Source: Peribolospora baueri | Lineage: Eukaryota > Basidiomycota > Peribolosporomycetes > Peribolosporales > Peribolosporaceae | Direction of reading: 5' to 3' | Length of the DNA: 64,000 nucleotides | Assembly: GCA_029717555.1 (NCBI GenBank) | Contig: JAMDHS010000005.1 | Span: 186,001-250,000 of the forward strand | Shown here: one piece after another, positions 55,901 to 64,000 of the stretch | Layout of the letters: each line of letters starts with the position of its first letter | Position numbering within the stretch: position 1 is the stretch's first letter | Translations under genes and position numbers: made by a program | The notes under the pieces: generated by a model | What the model was told of the DNA's origin: nothing | Databases searched by the model: none | What the model saw: only the letters and a program-made list of their open reading frames with translations

Positions 55901-58354
55901 CTTCGTTCTAGGGTACGGAGAGGACGTGGCACCAGGGTAGCCATCGAGTCGACCAGCAAGCGGCGTGAGGGGACTGGGCGGGAACTCGAGCACGGTCGGC
56001 TGCAGACGAGCCCCAGGGGCTTTGGAAGCCGCTTCGGCGGCGATGTCGAAGGGCGACGGTACGCCGTCGTCCAGCATAGGTTGCAGTAGGGGCGTGAGCG
56101 GGGACGGCGGTGAAACGCTGGCGACTAGATGAGCAGCGGCGACAGCACGAGCGGTCGCTGTGTCGTCGGGCAAGTCGACATGGACGGTGGCGGCGCTTGC
56201 ATTCGTGGATGCCAGGACGGGGGAAGCGAGGTGCGAGGGTGTCGATGACGACGACGTCGCGAGCTCCTCCCAAAAGCCGATAGGTGTCATAGACGAGGGT
56301 GGCATGGAGACGTTCATTGGGCGCAACCGAGGCGCTCTGGGCGAGGCCGAGTCGAACACGACCCCATCAAAGACTTCGGGGGACGAGATGGGGGATGATG
56401 ACGAGAGGGCGGACGACGCCGCTCGCAACGAAGCCTGCCGGGACAAAGGCTGGGAGGGAAGAGCGACGGCGGAAAGGGCCCGCATCGGGGACGCCCTCAC
56501 GGACGCATCGCCGATGGCCCGCTGGACGGGCGAGAAAGCGAAAGTGCGGAGGTGGGGAGTCGAGTTGGACGTGGAGGAAGAGCGATTTCGCGTCCGAGTG
56601 TGGCCTTGGAGCTGATCGGAGATGGAGGAAGAAGCGCTGCCGCCGCTGCTACTGCTTCGCGCTGGACGCTTCTCGGACAGACTGCGGGAAAGGGTGACGA
56701 CTCTGGCGCCGGCGCCGTTCTCGCCTCCAGAGAGCGCGAACGCGGGCAAGGGTTGTCCAGCCTCGACCGAGTCGGACAGACGAGAGGGCCGACGCTGCAT
56801 TTCCTGCGCCTCCTCGTCGTCCATACCCACAGCCTCGCCAACCTCTTCCTTCTCGATCGCCTTCCGCTTGCTGTCCCGTACCGCCCTCTCGGCAGCCCTG
56901 GCGGCGACGACAAAGTTGGCGACGGCCTGGAGCATGCCAACCTTGTGCGCCGGCTGGTTGCGCGCCAGTTTGCGCTCCATCCTCCGGCGGGCCCGTTCCG
57001 CTGCTCTAGCGCGTCTGATGCCGAGGATGCCTGCGATGGGGGGGATCACACGGATGAAGGAACGAAGGGGGATGAGGATGAGGCTCGATCCCGTCTCATT
57101 TAATACAGAAAAAAGGACGAAAACAAAGCACGCTGACGCACCTTCGAACGAGGCCGCGTCGGAGGTCTCGTCCAACATGGGTGGGGGGAGGACGAGCATG
57201 CCTTCGACGTCCCTCGTCATGGCGTCCGCTGAGACGGTTCGACCGCGCTCGCCGGCGCTCTGCGGCCCGCTCCATAGCTTCGATGCCCATCCGCTGCCCA
57301 TCCAAGCTCCGGGAAGAGGGACAGGGCTGGGCGGAGTGTCGACATGCTCTTGCGGCCCGAAGAGGTGCGGCACGGAGTCGGCCGCGTCCGTGGAGGTGGA
57401 AGGGGCTGGGGCGGTGTGCGCGGATCGAAGGCGAGGCCGCAGGAAGGGAGGCTGCGTGGGAGAGAGGGCGGGCTCGACGGTGCTGGACGATTTCAAAACG
57501 ACCACCGCGTCGGCATTTAGACGGTTGCCTAGGTCGCTGGAGAGCGAGGAGGAGGGGGCAGCGGACGAGGAGGCCGGGAAGGGCGTCGAAGGAGACCGGT
57601 CGGAGCGGTGCTGTTGAGGATCGGGACGTCTTCGGAGCTGGAATACAGGTTGATCGCGGCGAGTCGAGGCGACGTACACCTCGTTGCCTTCCTCGTCATC
57701 TTCGAGCCTCCTCAGCAAAGGTTTGGCGAGCCACCTTCGACTGCCCTCTCTGGCGCTGAAGTAAGACTCCTGAGCATCTCCACGCTCCCGACCTTTGCCC
57801 TTCCGCCCGCGATGAGAGCGAGTCGTCACGACCGACGCGCGTGCGCTGGGTTGGCCGAGGAAGATGGTAGAGATGGCCTGGACAGCGGCGCCCGAGCCGC
57901 GGGCCTTGCCGACATGCCGACGCTCTTCCCCTTTGTCACTCATACCCTGTCGTCGGCCGTGGGAGACATTTCCCTCCGGTCCCAAGGGGACAGGGCCGGC
58001 GAGGAGGCTCGAGACGGTGACGACCTCGGCGGGCTCGGAGGTCGACGCAGCCAGGGAAGGCGACGGGAGGGGGCTCATGGAGGGCGAGTCGAGTGGCGGA
58101 GAGAAGGGGGGCAGTCGAAGCGGGGAGAGTACCGGTCTCCGCGCTTGCCATTCGGAGAGCGAGAGCGGCGTGGAGGGCTTGAAAGAGGAAGGGGAGGGGG
58201 ACGGTGCCAAGGGGTCACGACCGATGCGTGGCGGCGTCAGAACGGCCGAGAAGCTCGGGGGCGAAGCTACTAGCCCGGGGAGGGGAGAAAGAAGGTCTAC
58301 ATCGTCGTCGTTGGCGTCGTCGGTCCGGGTTTCGGGACGAGAGGGTGACGGCAT
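52997..58354 (-). CDS. large class 3 lipase, sn1-diacylglycerol-lipase-like
   Basis: Two exons, complement of 52997-57030 and 57142-58354; 1748 residues. The first ~1000 residues are Ser/Pro-rich with an Arg/Ala-rich coiled-coil-like part (GILGIRRARAAERARRR onward) and look disordered. A hydrophobic region follows (ILTASLSVLSLLAQFVFFVG, then FTAAWFGRWLFLNVTG), enough for one or two membrane passes. The lipase core has FFICVDTSRKAVVVAIRGSQ, DIIVDLDIFTERL, the nucleophile elbow TGHSLGGAL (Ser near 1384, bases 54083-54100) and RAVTFAHPATGSV. Class 3 lipases of this layout cleave diacylglycerol or other glycerolipids at membranes; the substrate here is inferred. The catalytic His should lie in the C-terminal part but is not pinned down. 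Acidic and Ser-rich inserts break the core. Confidence 0.83.
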   Translation of the reverse strand: MPSPSRPETRTDDANDDDVDLLSPLPGLVASPPSFSAVLTPPRIGRDPLAPSPSPSSFKPSTPLSLSEWQARRPVLSPLRLPPFSPPLDSPSMSPLPSPSLAASTSEPAEVVTVSSLLAGPVPLGPEGNVSHGRRQGMSDKGEERRHVGKARGSGAAVQAISTIFLGQPSARASVVTTRSHRGRKGKGRERGDAQESYFSAREGSRRWLAKPLLRRLEDDEEGNEVYVASTRRDQPVFQLRRRPDPQQHRSDRSPSTPFPASSSAAPSSSLSSDLGNRLNADAVVVLKSSSTVEPALSPTQPPFLRPRLRSAHTAPAPSTSTDAADSVPHLFGPQEHVDTPPSPVPLPGAWMGSGWASKLWSGPQSAGERGRTVSADAMTRDVEGMLVLPPPMLDETSDAASFEGASACFVFVLFSVLNETGSSLILIPLRSFIRVIPPIAGILGIRRARAAERARRRMERKLARNQPAHKVGMLQAVANFVVAARAAERAVRDSKRKAIEKEEVGEAVGMDDEEAQEMQRRPSRLSDSVEAGQPLPAFALSGGENGAGARVVTLSRSLSEKRPARSSSSGGSASSSISDQLQGHTRTRNRSSSTSNSTPHLRTFAFSPVQRAIGDASVRASPMRALSAVALPSQPLSRQASLRAASSALSSSSPISSPEVFDGVVFDSASPRAPRLRPMNVSMPPSSMTPIGFWEELATSSSSTPSHLASPVLASTNASAATVHVDLPDDTATARAVAAAHLVASVSPPSPLTPLLQPMLDDGVPSPFDIAAEAASKAPGARLQPTVLEFPPSPLTPLAGRLDGYPGATSSPYPRTKLSSGIGLGVNGLDDAGHSEENTPSTTQSDTAAPTAGLGLDAEDRRRLAQTVGSFHLREPERMRKAVAASALAAVPQHSPASRLVPSSMLSTAPEDDDKPTSTRPSSPADSRAGGLRRKTSHTSDETLLSSSVLPSPSLRGRSTPSPPHPSEGGDMHWPLRSMSHLTDAKNVFREPDSGAFSTNSAILTASLSVLSLLAQFVFFVGVHVFDLVRDAGSGLFTAAWFGRWLFLNVTGQTVLGRAAFDCYRVIYREWEAVAFEDHEAKGKKEGGWGAQPRGLTKWQVARGMAELVAMHVVTRQRYLRDGAGLVSLKGWEPKWRRRRRSRMGDEEEGGAEGGKGRSEALDVADEEGESEEEDSSEDEEDYFVTRRGEDILELEFTKTPRPDRPGPHRRASHFGVGPETGTPPSSSSSSPPSICASSTALSEDTATLIRTIKRNARLAISTYGLHRYIYEPPTPLFTPSGKRFANHTFSFLSRIDKDDVVHAGIQTLDGNAEYSPTFFICVDTSRKAVVVAIRGSQSLSDIIVDLDIFTERLYLPPVFGEGDDNVEARKREGEEELRSHAGVLRAARNLINPSSELFVKLRETLEANRGFTVVLTGHSLGGALCSTIALLLSEFKPTPDARAGEKRGRRRCSSRGTEEEEDDDDDDDSVPGVWVTSSSSGLPPGRLVRAVTFAHPATGSVGLARRASLGTVPLVVSVVLGSDIVARMGHGQIRELRRALGALSRVRRRKEVDDLSGEANAAAAAAMDPEESDSPRVHILRAWHAWRKLSRSERAEDKARRGEIEEELWKLRREVEGDLFASAKARARRPSLVRSSEGDGERGVSPSSPSPDKKVSSSVTATAWSSSASALHRLSARRMALETATMRGEEVQGGPLIPIGAVYWLDGPHSEGELSLPSSGGKKAASSTTTTMTPSSSSPPRESGIRGVYRVTNPVAFFSLPDFQADAFASHFPAAYQDACRQL

Positions 58355-59554
58355 GCCTCTGTTGAAAGCAGGGTGTGTCGGCGAAGGTGAACGGACGCAA
58401 GGACGGATGGCGAGGAGGGAGGAGGGATGGCGTCGAGCGCCAGCTAGATGACGCCCGCCTTGCTATACGACGAGATTCGAGATTCGAGTCTCTGCCGGCC
58501 CGAGAAAGCTGGTGGAGTGCTTTGTCGTCTTGATGTACCTCCGGTCCGCCTATGTCGGTGTTGGCGCGCACAGCACGACGTCAGCCCGACTGACGACGGT
58601 CTAGTCTCAGTCTGCTGGACGAGTCTGACGGGCAGACGGACAGACGGATGAATGGTGGGTGAAATGGGTGGATGTGCTCACGGACGAACTTCCTGACCTA
58701 ACTGGACTGAATGGCTTGACTTTTGACTGGACAGCTCAGCTCGAGCAAGCGCCTTCCTTCTTTCTTCTCTCATATGACGAGCGCGCCCTGACGTCGTGCA
58801 TCGCGTAATGGCCCGATCGCGCGCCGCCGGCCCGCGACCTTGGTCAACTCGAGCACGGCGGAGAGACGTATAGTGTAGACAGACATACATGAACCCGAAG
58901 AGGCCGGGCGAAGGCTCGCGAAGGGAAGGAAGAAAGAAAGAAAGAAAGAAAGAAAGGGGAGAAAAATGGACAAAATAGCGAACGCCTGGGAATCGAACGC
59001 TCGCCTCTGAGACGGCGACGGACGGCGACGCCAAGCGAACACCATGTCCCTGGAGACGGGCTTTGAATCGACGGCACGGCTCTGCTTGTTCAAGTCGGCG
59101 AGATGCTTTCTTTTCGCTACACCAAGGCCGGTTGAGCTGAGGCGGTTCGGCAGCCTCGCTTCCGAATGAGACTCTCTACATGTAGTCCCTGTCTTCGCCC
59201 TGTTCGTAGTTAGCGCGACCCAGGCCGTCGGACGTCGTCGTCCCTGACCTTTGCGTTTCCGGATTTTGGTACCCCACGCACGGTCACAAGTCAGGCGACG
59301 GCGGGATCAGACTTTCTCAGTACGGGAGAGAAGGATGGTATCCAAGCGGGCATCGCCACTACTTCTAAAGTGTGCCAGCGGGAAAGAGTGCGGTAACAGC
59401 TGCTCCACAGTTGCTCACCTGGAGCGCTCCTACAAAGGACGCTGGAAACAGGGTATCGCAGACATCTCCGTCGCCGCTTCTTCTGGTCACCCGCGGGCCC
59501 CTCCTTCGGCCGACGTTCGACGGCCCGACGAACAGAGCGCCTGTCGGCCTGGCC
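58355..59554. other. 1.2-kb intergenic: lipase promoter and SDR 3' side
   Basis: No gene recognised. A GAAA tetranucleotide run lies at about 58928-58956. A tRNA-like T-loop string near 58990 was examined and rejected. Confidence 0.45.
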
Positions 59555-60554
59555 TCACTCTTCGTACACCATCTTCCTCGTCATACCGCCATCCACCCTG
59601 ATCTCCTCTCCCGTGACAAACTCGGCCCGGGCGAGGAACTCGACCGTCTCCGCAATGTCCTCCACCTTGCCCACCCTGCCCATGAAGTGCTGTTCGTGGT
59701 CCGCTTTGCTCAAACCCTTTCCCCATTGACTTCCTTCTTCCAAGTCGGCTTGACGACACTCGTTGTCTACGCTGATCCAGCCGGGAACGATGGCGTTGAC
59801 GCGGATGCCCATCGGACCTAGGGAGCAGGCCATCGAGTGAGTGAGGCCTAAGAGACCGGCCTTGGTCGCCGCATAGCCTTCGCTGTTCGCTTCGGACTGT
59901 AGTGCGCGCGTCGAGGAAATGTGGATGATCGAGCCACCATCACCTTCTCCTTCTCCTCCCCCTCCTTCGCCCGCCTGCGAGGAGGACAAGGGGCGCCTCT
60001 TGAGAAAAGGGATCGCGGCTTGGGAGACGGCAAACGAACCGGTGAGGTTGGTGCGCAGGAAATTCTCCCATTCGTCCAACGACACCGTCTCCATCGTCTG
60101 ACCCTCCGACCAGTACGGGGGCGTCAGGCCTGCGTTGTTGATCTGTGCGCACGATCAGGGCCCATCGATGGGATCCGTGAGAGCACCGCTAGGACAGAGG
60201 GAGCGATGCAAGACTATATCTCTCATACCAAGCGAAAAGGCTCACCAGGACATCTAACCGCCCGCCTCTGTGCCACTTCGCGGCTTCTTCCACGGCCTTC
60301 CGAACGGACTCCCGATCCCTAATATCACATGCCTTCCCAGAAAATCTGCCCTTCAGAGTAGGCTGAACCAAAGGCAGGTGGCGCTGCAAAGTATGCTGCA
60401 GTTCCGCGGCATCGTAGTCGACCAGGTAGACGTCGTGGCCACGGGAGAGCAAGAGACGAGACAGCCCGCGACCGATGCCTCGGCCCGCGCCCGTGATCAG
60501 GAAGCGAAGCGAGGATCCAGCGGCTGAGGGCACGACGACGGTCGCGTTGACCAT
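59555..60554 (-). CDS. short-chain dehydrogenase/reductase
   Basis: Two exons, complement of 59555-60142 and 60246-60554; 298 residues, near the usual classical SDR length. Cofactor motif LITGAGRGIGRGL near residue 20, then an acidic residue after the second strand (VYLVDYDAAEL), suggesting NAD(H). INNAG follows the splice junction. The catalytic Ser is in IIHISSTRA and the Tyr/Lys pair in GYAATKAGLL, followed by PMGIRVNAIVPGWI. The C-terminus is EIRVDGGMTRKMVYEE. A Gly/Glu-rich insert lies between strand and active site. The reaction is NAD(P)-linked oxidation or reduction of an alcohol or ketone; the substrate cannot be told from sequence. Met at 60554 is the first ATG in frame. Confidence 0.87.
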
Positions 60555-60918
60555 CCTCACGGCCACCCACTGGTTTCGATCAGTGGGAGTGAGCTTGAAG
60601 CAGGAACGAGTAGGAAAGTTTCCCTGAACGGAGGCAGGACTGAACACGCCCGCCGCGGTGGTGGTGGTGGTGAGAAAGACCCGATGTCATCCGATCGATC
60701 ACTATCCATTTGCGCCGGACGACCGACCGACTGTTGTTCAGTCTGCGGCCTCGCACCGAGTCGAGTTTATAAAGTCTACTGGAGTTCTCCCTTCGACAAC
60801 AAGCTGACTAGAATACATACGCCGCAAGAACGAACGAGGACGGACATATCGCCGGACAAGAGACCCTACCCGGGCAAGTATGTGATGAGATGAAGGGGAG
60901 CGGGGGAAATGAACGCGC
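60555..60918. promoter_or_regulatory. gap between SDR start and MPP10 stop
   Basis: This holds the SDR promoter and the MPP10 3' end. A GGT trinucleotide run lies at about 60657-60672 close to the SDR start. A TTTATAAAG string is at about 60766-60774. No gene seen. Confidence 0.4.
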
Positions 60919-63093
60919 TCACAGCTTGAGGCCAACGCCCTTGTCGCCACCGGCTGGCTCCCGACCACGAGCGGATAGCGTTTTTCCCGTCTTGTGATCC
61001 TCCTTTCCATTGCGCTTCTCCCCGTCTTTGCCGATGACCGTGACGCCCCTCTTTCCGACGAGCTTCTTAATCGCCTCCTCTTTCTCCTTCTTCTGCGCTC
61101 CCAATCCCTTCGCACCGAATCCACCCCGGCCCCCCGTTCCTCCGCCGACGTCGGCGCTCAGCTTTCCAGCCCGAAGCTTCTTCTCCGCCTCGATGCGGTC
61201 GTTGTTCCGTTTCTTCGCCTTGCGAACCTTTTGTCGAAGCGCTCGTTTCTCTCCCGGCGTCATCTCCGTCTTGGCCGCCGCTGCGGACAAGTCCGGATTG
61301 AAAACCTCCTCCGGAGCGAGCATCGTCGCTGCGGACGTCGAAGCCGGCAGAGCGGATTCCATAGAGATGGATGCAGTGTTGGAGATGGTCTTGATGGTTG
61401 CTTTGGGCTGAAGAGACGCAATAGGGGTCCACACAGCGTCAACACGATCGCCAGCTCGGGACAAGGGCAGCCTGCTTTGTTTCTTCGGCTCCACCCTCGT
61501 CCTGCCATACCATCCTTACTCACTGCTTTGGGCGTGAAATGAGCATTGCTCAAGCTATCCAGCTTGTAACAAAGGTTTTGCCAAACCGCCTCGATCTCTT
61601 CGTGTTCTTTCTGCAGCTTTCCGTCCCGATCGTCCATAGGCGCGGCGCCTCCAGCGGCCCGCTCTCGTTGAGCCGTATACTCGTCCTCGTACAGCTCGGC
61701 GAGCGACTTTGCGCTCTTTTCTTCCGAAAGCTCCAATAGGCGAGAGGGGAGGAAGGGCTTGGGGTCGAACGGACGTTTTCGGATGACGTCGTCGAAGTTG
61801 TCCTACGTTGATCCAAACCGTCGTGTTGTCACGCGTCAGCAACAAAGCGCTATACTTGATGACAGAATATCTACTCACATCCAGGATTCTTTGCTTAATT
61901 TTATCCTCCAAGCTTTGAGTGACCTCTTCCGTGACAGTGGGAGCGACCTTGGCAGTATGTTCGAACTCGAGGTCCTCCTCCAAAAGCGAGTTGACGGGCC
62001 GCGATCGGGTGCTGGCCTCTCCTCGCAGTGTCCAATCCTTTTTAGCCACGTTCTCTGCCTCCAGCTCTGCGATCTCAGCAGCGATGGCGCGTTGTCGTTT
62101 CTCGAATTTTGACAGCTCTTCCTCTGAATAACGGAGGAAAAACGACGAGGGTCGTTGGTCAAAGTCGGTCGGAACAGCAGAAGCAGAAAGCGAATCGGTT
62201 CATCAGGGCTCGCACTCACCTTCTTCCTTTCCGTCATCGTCGGCGAAAAGATCCCCAGCCACTCGAGTCGCAGTCTCTGCATTGCCCTCATAGCTGTCAT
62301 CATCGCTTCCACCATCTTCCATCTCCTCGTCCTCCTCCTCGTCCTCCTCCTCGTCCTCCTCCTCGTCCTCCTCCTCTTCAATCACATCCTCGTCCTCGTC
62401 CTCTTCCTCCTTCTCCTCCTCCTTCTCCTTCCCCTTAGAGACCGTCTTGGCAAAGCGAGCGCGCTTTCGGCCTGCGGCCTTGGCATAGGGCGGTGGGTCG
62501 AAAAATTCGGCGTAGGTGATCGCAGACGTATCGATGTCTTCGTCATCCTCCTGCTCATCAACATCTAGGAAAAAAGTCGCGAATGCGCAAAGTAAGATCG
62601 AGGCGGCGGTATGAAGAAAGACCAATACAAAAGTACCTTTAAAGAGATCGATATCGTTCTCCAAGTCCTCGTCTTCCTCGTCGCTGTTCATTCCCGATCC
62701 TTTACGAGCTCCTCGCGCCTCTTCTCGCTCAGTGTTCTCCGTGTCTTGGTTAAAATCATCGATGGAGAAGAACTGGTCGTCCAACTCAGGATGTCGAGGC
62801 CTGACCGAGTGGGCCGATAGCCAATGCGTCATTCATTGCTTTCATCGACGGTTGATCGCGTCTCGAGGGCTAAGAAAGACTCACCTGTTGGTACCTCCTT
62901 TGCTGCTCCCCTCTCCAGGCTCGTCAAGCTCGTCCAGTATGCTCCTCTTGGTCCCGCGGTGCGCCTTCAACGTTTTTTTTTGCTCCTCGTTGTCACCGAG
63001 GTCGCTTGCGACAGCTGACCCTTCGAAGTCGAGCTGCGAGTTGTCATCGGAGCCAATGTCCTCTTCTTCTTCGTAAGAAGTCTTTCGCGCCAT
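60919..63093 (-). CDS. MPP10: Mpp10, U3 snoRNP component
   Basis: Six exons, complement of 60919-61407, 61524-61802, 61879-62123, 62220-62564, 62637-62800 and 62885-63093; 576 residues. Landmarks of Mpp10: HPELDDQFFSIDDFN, YAEFFDPP, long Glu/Asp runs, WTLRGEASTRSRPVNSLLEE plus DLEFEHTAKVAPTVTEE, IKQRILDDNFDDVIRK with PFDPKPFLPSRLLELSEEKS, KSLAELYEDEY, LCYKLDSLSNAHFTPK, APEEVFNP and a Lys/Arg-rich tail. Mpp10 with Imp3 and Imp4 acts in the nucleolar SSU processome on early 18S rRNA cleavage. The protein is shorter than the human form, mainly at the N-terminus. Diverges from SRP68. Confidence 0.9.
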
Positions 63094-63310
63094 GTCGTAC
63101 TACGAAAGGCTGTGGTGGTGGAGGGAGCCAGGAAGGATCTTCGGTTCTACCTTGCGCCTTGCTTCCTACAAATCTGAACGATCCTACGCGGCCCTGAAGA
63201 GAATTGCTGCGGCGCGCCACGTGGGACATCGTTCCTCGCCCCCGCCTTCCCTGCTCGTCCTGAGATTGAACAACCCTCGTTTCTCTGAGTCGTCCACGAC
63301 TGCACTCAAG
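63094..63310. promoter_or_regulatory. divergent MPP10 / SRP68 promoter
   Basis: A 217-bp gap between start codons. A CACGTG E-box lies at 63218-63223. Shared control of a ribosome-biogenesis gene and an SRP gene is plausible but inferred. Confidence 0.45.
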
Positions 63311-64000
63311 ATGGAGCTCAACCTCAAGCAAGCGTCCAGCGATGGACCAAAGGTCTCCATTGCTGGTACGCGTATATTTCATGGTCTCTCACGACTGGAA
63401 GTGCGAATAAGCGATGGCTGACGAATTGGCCCATCTCCGGCGTCGGGCAGTTCTCGACCTGATCAACGAAGCCCGCAACACCTTCGGCTTGCGCACCCAA
63501 GACTATTTGCGTTACCGGTGAGCATATGATACGAAATGGACTTTCCAACACGCTGGAAATACTGACGTGTTTGAATGCCCGCTCTTGTAGGAAATACTGT
63601 ACTTCCAAAGTCCACCGTCTTCGTCAGATCACCGGTTTCACCCATGGCAAAGGCCAGTCGTTCAAGAAGCAGACAATCTCCCCTGACAGCGTCAAGGATG
63701 ACAAGTGAGGTCGACCTTCATTGCGGCTTGTTACATGCTCATGTGTTTACTAAATTTACCCGCCGCCGTCTGTTTTGCGCTCTCAGACCGCTCCAGCTTT
63801 TCCTTTTCGAAGCTGAGCGTGCATGGGCATATTCGCAGGAGCTCAGGACGGCGAGCTTTGAGAAAGGCTCTTCTTCTGACAAGCGCCATGGCATTTCCAA
63901 GCTCACTCGCGCCGCTCAATGGGCTTCTCGTCTCTCCGAGCTCACCTCCGTCCTTGCTGCCTCTGGTCGCTTGGACGCTCAATCTCGCGGCGAGGTCGCC
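63311..64000 (+). CDS. SRP68: SRP68, signal recognition particle subunit (5' part)
   Basis: Four exons seen: 63311-63365, 63451-63517, 63591-63704, 63787-64000 and beyond the window. Reading joins MELNLKQASSDGPKVSIA to VLDLINEARNTFGLRTQDYL, RYRKYCTSKVHRLRQITGF, KGQSFKKQTISPDSVKDDKP and LQLFLFEAERAWAYSQELRT. This matches the N-terminal RNA-binding domain of SRP68 (helix, then the Arg/Tyr-rich YRKYC segment and the ERAWAY helix). SRP68 pairs with SRP72 on the 7S RNA S domain in co-translational targeting to the ER. About 150 residues are visible; the rest lies outside. Confidence 0.88.

Noticed and set aside
58960-59060. possible tRNA on the minus strand (TTCGATTCCC T-loop-like string)
   Set aside because: The flanking bases do not form a T stem, and no matching 5' acceptor strand was found.

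Overview
This is a gene-dense, high-GC fungal chromosome segment. Genes are broken by many short GT-AG introns (about 60-110 nt, some longer). The protein content (DUF6534 seven-helix protein, GH79 with a GPI-type tail, Kha1 antiporter, Med/medusa-type regulator, COMPASS Bre2/Ash2, Ty1/copia remains) suggests a basidiomycete. I cannot name the genus. Long CT- or GA-biased intergenic tracts with tetra- and hexanucleotide repeats are a local habit.

Layout, left to right: 1-0.84 kb nothing recognised; FUN14-family mitochondrial protein (-) and ER lectin OS-9/Yos9 (+) diverge from a 257-bp promoter; GH79 glycosidase (-) and a GT31-type glycosyltransferase (-); a 2-kb GA-rich gap; Sip5-like RING protein (-); a 2.8-kb gap; KHA1-type K+/H+ antiporter (+); a long ATG-poor leader followed by a medusa-like regulator (+); a 2.9-kb CT-rich and partly AT-richer gap; DUF6534 membrane protein (-) whose start codon appears split by an intron; a 2.6-kb gap; single-exon BRE2/ASH2 (+); a 6-kb disturbed zone holding a decayed Ty1/copia element; a C2H2 zinc-finger protein (-); a 2.9-kb gap; a very large class 3 (diacylglycerol-type) lipase (-); an SDR oxidoreductase (-); MPP10 (-) and SRP68 (+, cut by the window end), which diverge from a 217-bp promoter.

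The genes do not form a biosynthetic or defence cluster. They are mostly conserved housekeeping genes (ER quality control, mitochondrial membrane, ribosome biogenesis, protein targeting, chromatin methylation, ion homeostasis) mixed with secretory and cell-surface enzymes (GH79, GT31) and regulators (medusa-like, C2H2). No clear undescribed system is present. The most unusual points are gene-structure features: the split start codon, three stop-free introns of length 3n (two of which would insert hydrophobic segments if retained), and the almost ATG-free 1.7 kb before the medusa-like gene.
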